Origin: Litoditis marina
Taxonomy: Eukaryota > Nematoda > Chromadorea > Rhabditida > Rhabditidae
Direction: 5' to 3'
Length of the DNA stretch: 64,000 bases
NCBI GenBank assembly: GCA_964036275.1
Contig: OZ038433.1
Location: forward strand, 32,521,336 to 32,585,335
Under the pieces are notes generated by a model, which worked only from the letters and a program-made list of their open reading frames with translations, searched no databases and was not told where the DNA came from. Below, in pieces: positions 33,401 to 44,036 of this stretch (positions are counted from its first letter, which is position 1; each line of letters opens with the position of its first letter). The position numbers and the translations under genes are program-made.

Positions 33401-33478
33401 ATTCCACCCTATCTGTCCTTAAACACAGTAATTGTATTTAATTGGGAGTCCGACTCGAAGAGGAGGGCGATCAATTAA
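30410..33478. mobile_element. mobile unit 2 (about 3.1 kb), abutting unit 1
   Basis: The left end (30410-30554) is identical by eye over 145 bases to 28465-28609. The right end (33387-33478) is identical over 92 bases to 30319-30410. The interior is longer than that of unit 1 and I saw no similarity between them. Several plus-strand exon-like stretches lie inside. A second, partial copy of the right-end start (TATATAAAGCGATTCCACCA) stands just before the true one at 33367. Confidence 0.65.
30807..33351 (+). pseudogene. exon-like remnants of an unrecognised gene within unit 2
   Basis: Coding-looking pieces occur in order. 30807-30925 has an acceptor ATTATAG, an in-frame TAA, then FEVFDIFVARSTSLAPAK and a GTGAGT donor. 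31437-31589 has PSDQLLIRNNTEIVSGSK and IPCCICHDDG to a GTATTC donor, though a second frame is open there too. 31850-31921 has LAERESVFKEFSDYYN to a GTATGT donor. 33022-33140 follows a TTTTCAG acceptor with KIVLCVSETSSKEDG. 33250-33351 has TGRYLPTNDGIDMEQKKK. Phases were not all reconciled. The set may be a host gene captured by the mobile unit and now decaying. No family is recognised. Confidence 0.3.
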
Positions 33479-35052
33479 ACCGCTTTATTAGCTGGCAGAT
33501 GAAACAAAACAATAGATAGCCAAAACACTGCGCACGTCACTTCACACGTGAACGTGCGCGCTCATGCTAATTAGCTAACGCGTTAAAAGTTAAAAGGTAA
33601 ACACTACGGGATAGACAAACATGTCTACTATCGAACAACAAGTAAAAATGGATATTACATTTTTGATTTCATAGATTATACGGCTCTTACAGAAACTAGA
33701 TTGCGGGAACCAGCGACATACTTTGGAATTTGGCGACGAATCGCCGGCGGGGCAGAGGGGTCGCCACTTGAATCAAAGCTCCAAAGTTGTCGCCGGCGAG
33801 TCGCCAAACATATCGTATTGTCCCTGAGGTCGCCGGCAAGTCGCCGAAGCCGAAAATATTTTTCCATCGAGAACACCCAAAAAAAGTTTCAGTGCATTTT
33901 GTGGATGAACTCCAACGGCTATGACAAAAATGATACCGAAAGACGACTTTTTCTTGTATAACTCATACGAACCGTGTAAAATAGAGAGAGCTTGTCGCCG
34001 GCGAGTCGCCACTCATTTCGATATGTTCCTCATATCGCCGGCGAGTCGCCGAACTTGGAAACCTTTGATAACACCAAGATTTTTATTCCAGTTTGTTGTG
34101 AGGTATAAACATGTGCGAGAGTGAAAATTGCGATTTGTGCGTCTTCAATAGGGATTTTGAGAAGAAGTTTGGAAACTGTCGCCGGCGACTTGCCAAGTAG
34201 CGTGATTCGATAGCTAATAAGTTGGAGCACGATTAAAGGGAGTTTTGATCTTACCATGGTTGATAACAACTAGTATAATGTCATCATTTGAGTGATGGAG
34301 AGTTCACATAAACTTTCCATCTCACTCAAATTAAGACTAGAACTTATGAGATCGCATTGGAGATCTGCCGGTGTAGTGCGTTTGGAACTTATCAGAGCTG
34401 CTGTTAAGCTATACATCCATTCTAAACTAAAATTCAAGCAGAGAGGTACTATTTGTTATTATTCAAAGTATTATACATCTGTTACGGAACATACTCCCCA
34501 GTTTGGCCAAAACATTATCACTTTAGGAAAAGAAATAAGATTTTGAATGCAGTTTATTGCTATCGTGATATAATCGAAAAACAGTGAGATCTTCTTTAAC
34601 AGACTTGGATTTTATTCGCAATGGAATCATTACAGTTTATGCGCAATTCTTAGTTAGTCCGACCATTAGTTTGAATGCGCTGGGTGCGCAATACTAAGCT
34701 CTTCGCTGCGCTTCTCAGCCCGTTGCCAGATGGCCGAGAGGATGTGTGCGCCGCAGTACGCCGCAGTACGCCGAAGGTTGTGGGTTCGATTCCGGAGAGT
34801 GACCAATGGATGTTCATTGTTCAATTAAGACTATAGATGTTAAATCATGTAAATATGGTTCTCGGCTCGTTAACGCGCTAATTTACTTTTGAAAAAATAT
34901 TTTCTGTCACAGAAACATCATTGCTAAAAAGCGAAAGAATCATATAAGGTAATTGGCAATTTGCCGGCGACCCGACAAGCGGCGACTCGCCATCAACCCC
35001 TTCCGGCGACATCGCCGGCGACCTCGCTGGCGACCCGTCATCGAATTCCATA
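33479..35052. mobile_element. TCGCCGGCGA-rich element
   Basis: From about 33715 to 35052, blocks of GTCGCCGGCGAGTCGCC occur at both sides (33730-34200 and 34965-35045) in opposite senses, with end motifs TTGGAATTTGGCGACG and its inverted relative near 35045. The middle, at 34724-34807, has a degenerate tRNA-Leu-like string (GATGGCCGAGAGG, GGGTTCGATTCC). This fits a non-autonomous transposon about 1.3 kb long. No supported protein. Confidence 0.4.
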
Positions 35053-35181
35053 GTAGTTTACCCATCTAGCTTTTTTTTCTGAGTTTTCTATCATTTGGTT
35101 GGGAACTCATAATCTGAAAAGAATGAGGAATCATCAAAGAGATTAAATCAGCAAATCGTTTATTCGAGAAATGTTTCAGCT

Positions 35182-35310
35182 AGGATCTTCATCGAAATGG
35201 GCGGTGCTGTTGGTGGGAGCGAAAATGAACTCAGTTCTCGACGGATCCTTATACCGCTGATTCTTCATCATCGCGTACACCAGCGTACCGATTCGGTGCA
35301 GTTTCACCAA
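35182..35310 (-). CDS. orphan 3'-terminal exon, or pseudogene exon
   Basis: The minus strand reads LVKLHRIGTLVYAMMKNQRY, then KDPSRTEFIFAPTNSTAHFD and EDPS before TGA. The composition is convincingly protein-like, but a TGA stands just upstream in frame and no acceptor is seen between it and the start, so the exon is probably cut or its splice site lost. Family not recognised. Confidence 0.35.
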
Positions 35311-36138
35311 AAACCATCATTTTATTTGGTTGAAGGACCATTCGAAAGTTAACCAGAATATTCCGAGAAATCTCACTACAGCCATTTTAATGGTCTTTTA
35401 CGATATTTTTGACCTATACTAGCGTAGCGCTTACTTTATCAACATTATAAAGACTGTTCGTTTACGGTCATGATGAAACAGGAAAGCGTTTCACTAGCTG
35501 ATACGGTACTGTGGCAAGCGGGGATCGCATCCTGGTCACGTGAAGAACAATGCGAACTCTAACCACTACTCAGACAGAACCTCGGGTAGTTAGAGGGGAA
35601 TATAAGGGCGCGTGGCTTATACACTCAAGTCTGGCTCGAAGAATCAATGCCACGCGCCAGATATTGAGTCTTCAATGAGGTAAAACTGCGGTTTTGAGTC
35701 AATAAAATTTGGAAAATGGAAATCAGTGAGAAAACCAGATCTAAATGCATACATTTCTTCATTTTTAGTTGAAAGATGAAGCAATTTCGTATTTAGAATA
35801 TGGGACGTAGGGGGGTACTTTGTCCGGAGTTCGTTACCGCAAGACTTGGTACCAGATTTTCCACGGCTAAGTCCCATGAGAACTGTTTTAGTGCACCACT
35901 CTTTCGAAGTTTAAAGGAGACCGGAGAGCAACATGGTTTCTCGTAATGCTGCTGTATCCTACTTCTGATTGAACGCGTTGCGTGTCGCGCGGCATTGTCA
36001 TGTGAATGTCACGTGGACTGATCAAACTAATATACGAGTTATTCGTGCTCTCTGATCTCAATTGAAAGCAGCCCAAACCGAAACCTCTGCACAAGTTGTG
36101 TTCCAGTCTCAACATATTGCAATGCGACCTACATTTTC
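35311..36138. other. intergenic DNA, nothing firm
   Basis: A minus-strand tRNA-like string (GTGGTTAGAGTTCGC ... GGATGCGATCCC) occurs at about 35515-35575, probably another SINE remnant. No supported gene. Confidence 0.3.
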
Positions 36139-37163
36139 TAGTAATGGGCGAACGGGTAGTTTTGCAGTAGTTTCTCGTAAATTGAACAAAACTCATTTCC
36201 GGTTGACTTCTAATGAATTTTTCACTAGAACCGCTGATTGGTTGCACAACTTCCCAGTTAAAATGATCACAAGTCAAAATTTTGATTCTTTCCAACGCAA
36301 ATTACGAGCTATAGACGTTCTGCAATTGTTGAAGATTGCAGATGTTTCCTAGTCGTTTGACGGTTCAAGTGCCATCCCCGTGCAGTCCAGCCAGTTCCAG
36401 AACCATGCTGATCACGAGGCCCCTACATTTCAAGTCATTTTCGCTACTAGCATGTTTTTGTTTTCAATTGTAGAGAAATGTTACTGTAGATGTAGATCTA
36501 GTTGGTACAAAGGTACAAATTCTTATTGGTAGCTCTGCACTGTCCGCACAGTTTACTATCTTCATCCTCCGTTTGAGTATACCCAGATGAATCAATGAAC
36601 TAAATTGCCATTATATCACTTCCATACAATTGTGTAACTAATCTTTTTCTGTCACAGTTAGGAAATGACTCAACTACTTTTTGTCCTGAGCTTTTCTCCG
36701 TCTCACATAGGTCGTACTCAGTGAACTAGGTAACTCGAACAATATTAGTTCAATACCCCAAACAATCGCTTGACATGTTCGGGTTTACCAGAAATTAGAA
36801 ACAATATCAAATATCAAACTATAAGTAGCTTAATCTAGGTTCTAACGTTCCCCCTCCCTTCTCTAGATACGGTGTCTGCAGGGGTACGGGTTTGTTCAGG
36901 ACTGACTGTAGTTGTTCACTTTACCTTCTGTGGCAGAGAAAAATAACAAAACGGTTCGATTCCTATTCAGATATACATCAGAGCATGTAGCTTCGATTGG
37001 CGAAACACTGATTTTTGAATTCATCACTCCATACACCACATCTGTGTAGTTAGCGGACTTTGTTGACGTATTTTTCATAATTCTACACGTGCACTCTCTT
37101 GACTATTGTTCGATTTTGCTTCTGTATTTTACTATGTTCTTTTTCTTCTTCTTCTTATGTGAT
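36139..37163 (+). repeat. left arm of a 1-kb inverted duplication, with LINE 3' fragment
   Basis: Positions 36139-36352 encode the last 70 or so residues of the reverse transcriptase protein found at 39753-41085 (GRTGSFAVVSRKLNKTHF, ending LQLLKIADVS). The match continues through the 3' untranslated part and on to 37163, paired in reverse with 38940-39966. A stretch at about 36474-36655 is present only in this arm. This arm lacks the insertion seen at 39309-39548 in the other arm. Confidence 0.75.
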
Positions 37164-38939
37164 CAACTCATACGTAAATATTATCGTAACATTATAAAAT
37201 ATGGACGTTAACGCAAACTTAACTCAAACGTTAGTTGAAGTGAATGTGCAACTAATAGAGAAAAGAAGTGTTGGATACGTGAGTGAGCTTTTACAGAAGA
37301 AAAGGATCACCGCACCACAATTTTTTTCCGCCTTTGTTTTCTTTTATTCTTCCTCTCCCTGCAAAAAACTGGACAACTTTTCCCTTTCGGTTAACGGGAG
37401 ACAAGAAATTTTTTCTCTCGACGTGAAGGAAACAGGAAGTACCGGATATTCATACATTTACATTCGAGCAAAGTATTCTTTCAAAAAGTTTAAAACGAGA
37501 CCAGGGTCTCGGGCTTGAGGCTCATTTTAGTACTTCATCTGAATATCTAATCCTCAACTCGTTCCATCTCCCTCTTGATAACCTATTCTCTCTCTATTTT
37601 TCCCCTTCGTTAACTTGTGGTTCGAGGGTGAAGCAGGAGGGTGTAATGGCAAACCCAAAAAAGGTCCGCATTAAATCAAACGAGAAACGAGATTGCAATT
37701 AATATACAAAAAACTATGGTCATATGCACTCATATAAACAAGCTTGCTCCGTGACGCCTAGAGTCCTCCAGTTTGTCTGCGTATCCCTCTTTCAACTAGG
37801 TTTCCGTATCCGACATAATAATTGAAATTCATATAGTGACCATCGAAAGGTTGCAAACGACTTTTCTCTGCCGATTTCGGCTTCTGACCCAATTTTGTGG
37901 ACAATTGATATTTGCGCACGGAATGTTATCAGTCGCGGGTGCGTATTGAATTCAAACTACACACAATGAATTGGATACAACTCAACCCTCACAACTTCTA
38001 TCATAGTTTCACCATTGGAATTCGACTACTCAGAATGGTTAGCACCAATGTTTTGATATTTATCAGCTACAAAAGCGAGAAAACATGCTAAGGTACTCTG
38101 CGTCTCTCTGATCGGCACAGTTTCTCGTCGAGGCCGTTACAAAATTGCTCGCAAGTTGGGAATTGTCTGAAAGGTCTTCCACGTTGATTTCGGCAGAGCA
38201 CTAAGGAAATTTCCAGGCTGTCAGCGGCGGTGTTCATTAGCAACAATTATTTTTATTCTACATGGATAATGAATTATTATTATTATTAACAACATTCAAT
38301 CGAATTAGTATTGTGGCCAAACTCCATGTAGGGTTTTCCCATTAGGTTTAGTTTTTTGAATGAGTTAATTTGAATATCAAAAGTTGGTTGTTTTTGGTGT
38401 AGTGGATTAAGTTCAATGAACTGGTTTCCTGTATAGTGAGATTTTTATCCAAATTTATAAGATTCTGTCTCTCGCCAGAATCGAACCAGCGAGCAAAAGA
38501 TTCTTACAGGGCGCCAAACCACTGCGCTATTAGAGCACATAACGGGTTGGCTTTGGAATGAAAGACATGTGTCCTTACCCAGCGGAAAGTGAGATATACA
38601 GTACCCTCCCGCATTGCCGTTGGCAACGACTATAGTGAAGAAATTGGGGCATTTTCATGCCTGCCAATATGTCAGCGTTATTTAGACTTTTGTGAACAGT
38701 TTCCGTGGTTGTTTTGTTTCACATAAACTGAAATAACTTCTGTAAACATTTTCTGTATTTCTGTCCTTCTGTTCTTCATGTATCATGTATGCACATTTTC
38801 CTTCGAGAAATAGAGATATGTGGCTTAGGATGGGGCGAATGAAAGATAGATAATTGATAATATTTATTCATTTATTTATTTGATGCACTACGAGGTGCGC
38901 TAAACGAGAAAGAAAAAACTAAACACAGAATTACTTGGA
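37164..38939. repeat. spacer of the inverted duplication; repeat 37200-37970
   Basis: Positions 37200-37970 are the reverse complement, with drift, of 42530-43300 (shared blocks include AAACTGGACAAC, TTCGGTTA, CTTTTCTCTGCCGATT and GGAATGTTATCAGTCGCG). The inverse relative of the tRNA-like sequence at 27.1 kb is at 38450-38640, and a dispersed repeat with CTCTGCGTCTCTCTGAT is at 38070-38170. The 105-residue frame at 37201-37518 is not kept in the other copy, so I do not call it coding. Confidence 0.6.
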
Positions 38940-39966
38940 TACAATTGATCAAAGAAAAAGAACATAGTAAAATACAGAAGCAAATCGAACAATAGTCAGG
39001 AAAGTACACGTGTATAATTATGAAAAGTACGTCAATCTGAATATAAATCGAATTGTGTTGTTATCTTTCTCTGCCACAGAAGGTAAAGCCCGTAAAGCGA
39101 ACAACTACAGTCAGTCCTGAACAAACCCGTACAGACACCGTATCTAGAGAAGGGAGGGGGCTACGTGTTAGACTAAGATTGAGTTATACCCGTTAGATTG
39201 TGTTTCCTAACCTACTTATAGTTTGATATTTGATATTGTTCCTAATTTCTGGTAAACCAGAAAATGTCAAGCGATTGTTTGGGGTATTGAACTAATATTG
39301 TTCGAGTTCACGAGTAAAAAAACCGGAATATATGTTCACAAGCAGTTCTCTTCCCCTCCTCCAAGAAGTTTCTCGCATGTCACTGGATCAATGCCAACAG
39401 AGCATCCGATAGTCCACCATGAAGACTTCCATGAAGGAAAGGGACCAAGACCTTACAAAAAAGTGCTGCTACAAAGATCTGTGACATGTATGATTAACAC
39501 CGCCATGTAACGGAGCGACGTGAATAAATAAACTTGAAACTTGAACTTGATTGTTCGAGTTACCTAGTTTATTGAGTACGACCTATGTGAGACAGAGGAA
39601 AGCTCAGGACAGAAAGGAGTTGAGCCATTTACTAACAATTGAAAAACAACATGCTAGTGGCGACGATGACTTGGAATGTAGTGGCCTCGTGATCAGCGTG
39701 GTAACTGGAACTGGCTGGACTGCACGGGAATGGCACTTGAACAGTCAAACGACTAGGAAACATCTGCAATCTTCAACAATTGCAGAACGTCTATAGCTCG
39801 TAATTTGCGTCTGAACGAATCAGAATTTTGACTTGTGATCAGTTTAACTGGGAAGTTGTGCAACCAATCAGCGGTTCTAGTGAAAAATTCATTAGAAGTC
39901 AACCGGAAATGAGTTTTGTTCAATTTACGAGAAACTACTGCAAAACTACCCGTTCGCCCATTACTA
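38940..39966 (-). repeat. right arm of the inverted duplication
   Basis: Reverse partner of 36139-37163. It runs from the middle of the reverse transcriptase fragment down through its 3' untranslated part. It contains an extra 240 bases at 39309-39548. Confidence 0.75.
39309..39548 (+). mobile_element. retroposed insertion with 12-base target duplication
   Basis: The insert is flanked by ATTGTTCGAGTT at 39297-39308 and again at 39549-39560. The other arm of the inverted duplication has this site once and uninterrupted, so the empty site is present in the same window. The insert ends AATAAATAAACTTGAAACTT, a short repeated tail as in non-LTR elements. It carries a small open stretch (KTGIYVHKQFSSPPPRSF) of unknown origin. 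Confidence 0.7.
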
Positions 39967-41085
39967 GGTTTGAAACACCAGTATTTTGAACTCTGCAAGA
40001 GAATTTCTTTCTTGAAAATTCGAAACGCAAATATCAAGTTCAAAACAACTCTTCTATAGAACAAACTTTTCAAACCTAACTTTTTCAATCTTACCTGATA
40101 CGTTGGTAAACTTGCCGGATAACTATCACCATGAAATACTTTGAGCATCCTTGGGAAAACGTGCTGTAATTTTTCAATTTTCTCAATGTCCTTCTTCAAA
40201 TAAGGAGACCTGACTTGGCAAGCATAATCTAGATGTGGCAAAACATAGATTTTGTACAGTTTCACAAGAATGGAAGGATCCGCTAAAGCAATATTTCTGA
40301 AAAGAGAATGTAAAACACCTAGGGCTTTACGAGACACCGTGCAAACGTGATGTGATACTTTCAGTGTTTTCTCAATAAAATATCCTGAGTCACGCATAGT
40401 AACTCAACAAAATACCTTGATGAGAATATTCGGTTGCACCGTTTGAACCAATTCGCAGAACTGCACTTTTTGATATGTTAACATCAATACCCTAGTCATG
40501 ACCCCATTTACCAAAATTGTCAATTGACTTTTGTAAAGCTCTGCGTACTTCACAACTGTTGTTTTCATCAAACACCCCATAAACTTTGACATCATCAGCA
40601 AACATTACCACACTGATTGATGTGTGGGTTTTCAATAATTGTGGTAGATCACAAATATAAACCAGGAAGAGTAGAGGTGATAAAACACCCCCTTGAGGCA
40701 AACCACTAGTGCAATGATAACGATCAGAATAACTGTTATTGATTTTGACTGTCATATGAAGGTTATGGAGGTAAAATGCCAACCAAGCTAATAAACAACC
40801 ACGAATCCCCAGCTTCTCCAACTTGAAAAATAATTTCTGATGATCAACTCTATCAAATGCTTTTGCTCTTGAGAGGTCAAAATACAAAACATCAACCTTT
40901 TTCTTCTCGTTTATAGCACGAGTCCAATCAAAAACACAGTCAACGAGCTGCGAGCAAGTTGAGGCTCCTTTTACGAAGCCATGCTGCTCTTGAGGTAGAA
41001 TAGAAAAACGTTCTGGCCATTTTGTTAACTTGATTTCCAAAAGTTTCTCCAGAATGTTGCAAGGCGGTGCTGTGATACTAATTTT
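39753..41085 (-). pseudogene. non-LTR retrotransposon reverse transcriptase, 5'-truncated
   Basis: From about 41085 (APPCNILEKLL) the frame shows reverse transcriptase motifs in order: HGFVKGASTCSQL, DLSRAKAFDRVDH (first Asp motif), SGLPQGGVLSPLLFLVYICD, and VMFADDVKVYG with catalytic FADD. It then meets a TAG at 40494-40492 and a frame change before continuing (40397-39753) with the thumb and C-terminal region ending LQLLKIADVS. The style of the LPQGGVLSPLLF motif fits the CR1/Jockey-like clades rather than RTE. Endonuclease and ORF1 are missing. Inactive copy. Confidence 0.8.
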
Positions 41086-42236
41086 CGAGTTATTTTTGGC
41101 GTCAATTGACCTCTAAGATTGGCGTGATTGGCGAAACTTTAAATAACCACAAAACCGTACTTTTTCGCCTAGTTCATGAAAATCTGAGCTTTGGGAAAAA
41201 TCTGAGTCATTACAGTACAACGCAATGCTTTACTTATTTGGCGCCAACCGGCGCCAGCGTTTGGCGCCAATAATCATACATGTTACTCCAATTGGTGAAA
41301 AAGAACTGGAACGAACGGTTTCAACCAATTAGCACAGTTTCCGACGATTTTTTGTTCGGAAACAATATTTTCAATTTTGGCGCCAATTGGCGGATAAACG
41401 GGCTTTTCGGCGCCAAATGTCGAAGAAATGTGGATAAAGTGTTGATCCGCTTGTCAACTAAATGTATAGTTCTTACATCTGTGAAAGAATCCGGTCGTTT
41501 CCCTACTTCGCTAAGGTCGTCCTCATTTGGCGCCAATAGGCGCCCGCGTTTGGCGCCGTTTGATGATAGTGGCACCACGTTTTGAAAATCCGGTTGAACC
41601 TCTTTTTATACCATCTGTGCGAAATTTCAAACATTTTAACTCATGGGAACACGTATTTTCCAGCTTTTGGCGACATCTGGCGCCAGCGCCACGCGTTAAA
41701 CATAACGTGACATCACCAAACTCCCGGAGCCGCGCTGACTTTGGGGTTTACACATGTGTGCCGAATTTCAGCCGAACCGGTCCAGTAGTTAAAAAAATAA
41801 TTTTCTGTGCGGACACCGGACGAGGGACGAGGGACGAGGGACGAGGGACGAGGGACGAGGGACGAGGGACGAGGGACGAGGGACAACGGAAGTTTTCATA
41901 ACGACACGACAGCATAACTTTTTTAAACCTTGACCGATTTTTCTAATTTTTCCACACAACATGTATCTAATAGATATCTAGCTCTGTCTCTTTTTAAATT
42001 TCGAAAAAAATGTTTTATTTGAAGACTTTTGTGGTTTGAAAGCCAAAATTGGGTGCGCAATGGCCAAACCAAACACAACTCACACGCAGCGCTTCGCGCT
42101 GCGCGCGATATTATAATGTTGTATTAACTTTATATATTGTAAGTGGTTAGGGGACTTATCTACTGATGAGGCCTCGGCCCATGACTATACACACCGTATA
42201 GAGCTGAAAGGCCGAAACGGTGTATATTTCACTCAA
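41086..42236. repeat. GGCGCC-rich repeat and 7-base minisatellite
   Basis: Positions 41240-41700 carry many TTTGGCGCCAA motifs. At 41818-41882 about nine copies of a 7-base unit (GGGACGA) follow. Sequence near 42050 (GCGCAATGGCCAAACCAAA) and the GGCGCC motifs recur at 47457-47930, so both belong to one repeat family. A hairpin CGCAGCGCTTCGCGCTGCG lies at 42086-42104, next to GCGATATTAT, like the ends of the 2-kb fold-back. Confidence 0.5.
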
Positions 42237-42325
42237 TCTTATGTGCTCCAATCTCAACGCTCCAGTCCTTCAGACTGCAAGTTGCAGTTTAAAGGACTGA
42301 CGGACCGAGATTGGAGCACATAATC
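42237..42325. mobile_element. short palindromic MITE
   Basis: Hairpin with ends TATGTGCTCCAATCTC and GAGATTGGAGCACATA and an inner GCAGTTTAAAGGACTGA. Same family as 19669-19773. Confidence 0.65.
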
Positions 42326-43300
42326 GTCCTTCTTTAAACACAATCATTAATATATCTTTTTTCTATCCGTTTAACACATGTTATTTCGTCTATCTTTAAA
42401 TTTTTTCTTTTCTTTATTGCCTACAGCAGAAAATTGGCGCCCATCGTTCTGAGTTTCCCGGAATCAAATGATGAGGACTATACTGAAAGGAGTTAGGATA
42501 CCTTGATTTCTCCGCGTTTACGTGTGTAGTTTGGATTCGTACGCACGCGCGACTGATAACATTCCACGCGCAGATATTAGCTGTCCACAGAATTGGGTCA
42601 GAAGCCGGAATCGGCAGAGAAAAGTCCATTGCAACCATTCGTTGGTCACTATATAAATTTCCATAGATTTAAGTTAGCTACCTAGTTACGTTGAAACTGA
42701 GATACGCAGGCACATTTTGCAGACGGGAAAGGAGAACGTACAAATATTCTGATGTCACTTTGCCTTTTACATGGCTTTTTTCAAGTCGCTCTCGATAGCT
42801 AAAGGGTTACGGTTCATTTTGTACAGTTGTTTTGTGACTGTCGATAAATCCACCTGTTTTGCACTGGTAATTAAAGAGATCTGATGTGATGGCAGAAAAA
42901 ACTACAAGAAAAAAAAGGAAAAAGAAGTGGGAGACAATTGGTGAGATAGAATAAGAGAGAGAGATGAAGAGAGAGAGGAGTGGGAGGAGAAGTACTGAAG
43001 AAGGCGCAAGCCCAAGACCCTGGTTCTATTTTAAACTTTTCTGAACGATTGCTATGCGCAAACGTAAATCTATTAGATGGGGGATATGTGACTTGCTTTC
43101 TTCCTTTAGGCAAAGAGATTGTTTTCCTGGTTTCCCGATAACCGAAATGGAGACGTTGTCCAGTTTTTTTTTCAGGGAGAGAAAGAATAAAAGAAAAAGA
43201 AAGCTGAAGAAATTTGTGGTGAGTTGATCCTTCTCTTCTGTACCGGGACACGTGTACCTCGTTTTCAATTAGCACGTTTTTCATCACTTTTTTTGCCGCT
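42326..43300 (-). repeat. inverted relative of 37200-37970
   Basis: Positions 42530-43300 pair with 37200-37970 over about 770 bases. The minus-strand 138-residue frame here reads a different frame of the shared DNA than the plus-strand frame in the partner, so coding is not conserved. Confidence 0.6.
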
Positions 43301-44036
43301 CTATTTTAACGTTCAGCTCACTTCACCTTTAAGTGAAGATTACGTAAATATTGACGTTCCGTTCACTCTATGTTACTTTTGAGTTTATAACTTTGACAAA
43401 TTCGCTCGTTGAATGCGCTTTCCAAATGTTTATTTTCTATCCTATGGAAATTGCTCGAAAAACCTTCACTGCGGTTCGGGACAACCAGTACAGTTCAATG
43501 ACCCTTCGCCAGCTCGAATATTCGCTAACCTCACAAATCTGCGTGAATGATACTCCAAATGTCATATAACCAACCTGAGTCTCATCCAACCCACAGTATT
43601 CTCCTGCCTGCTCTTACATCATTGCGGTACCCAAATTTAAAAAAAAAACTGTGCGCAAAATGAGAAAAGAAATTTGGGATGAAAGTTCACGGATATTTTA
43701 TCAAACTTATTCACAAGGTATATAATGTGCGAGCATAAAGTGGGCGTGGCCACCTTTCATCTGAAGATCTTTTCGCTAAAGGATAATATCTCGAAGTCAT
43801 ACCCCTATCACTTAGTCGAACGATACGTGACCAAGTCTTTCTCTTGACTGCTGGTTGTGTCCGAATAATTTCTTCCTTGTTTCTGTACCAAAATGCCATT
43901 TAAACATCTCCTCCGTTACGTGTGATGTGTCGTACGCAAAACTGTTCTTTCGATTCACGTACGTGTTCTGTGGTCAATATCACTGACCCAACGGAGTGAG
44001 CTTTATTTCAGTTAAACTTGATTGCAGGATTTGAAA
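43301..44036. other. upstream region of the lectin gene
   Basis: Two short frames occur (43351-43569 plus, 43899-43711 minus) without domains or splice support. The last 60 bases before 44037 contain TTTATTTCAG and ATTGCAG, either of which could take a spliced leader. No other feature. Confidence 0.3.

Noticed and set aside
34724..34807. tRNA-Leu-like gene
   Set aside because: Boxes resemble a tRNA, but the T stem and acceptor stem do not pair and CGCCGCAGTA is repeated inside; more likely a SINE head or pseudogene.
37201..37518. 105-residue frame in the inverted-duplication spacer
   Set aside because: The homologous copy at 42.9-43.3 kb does not keep this frame.
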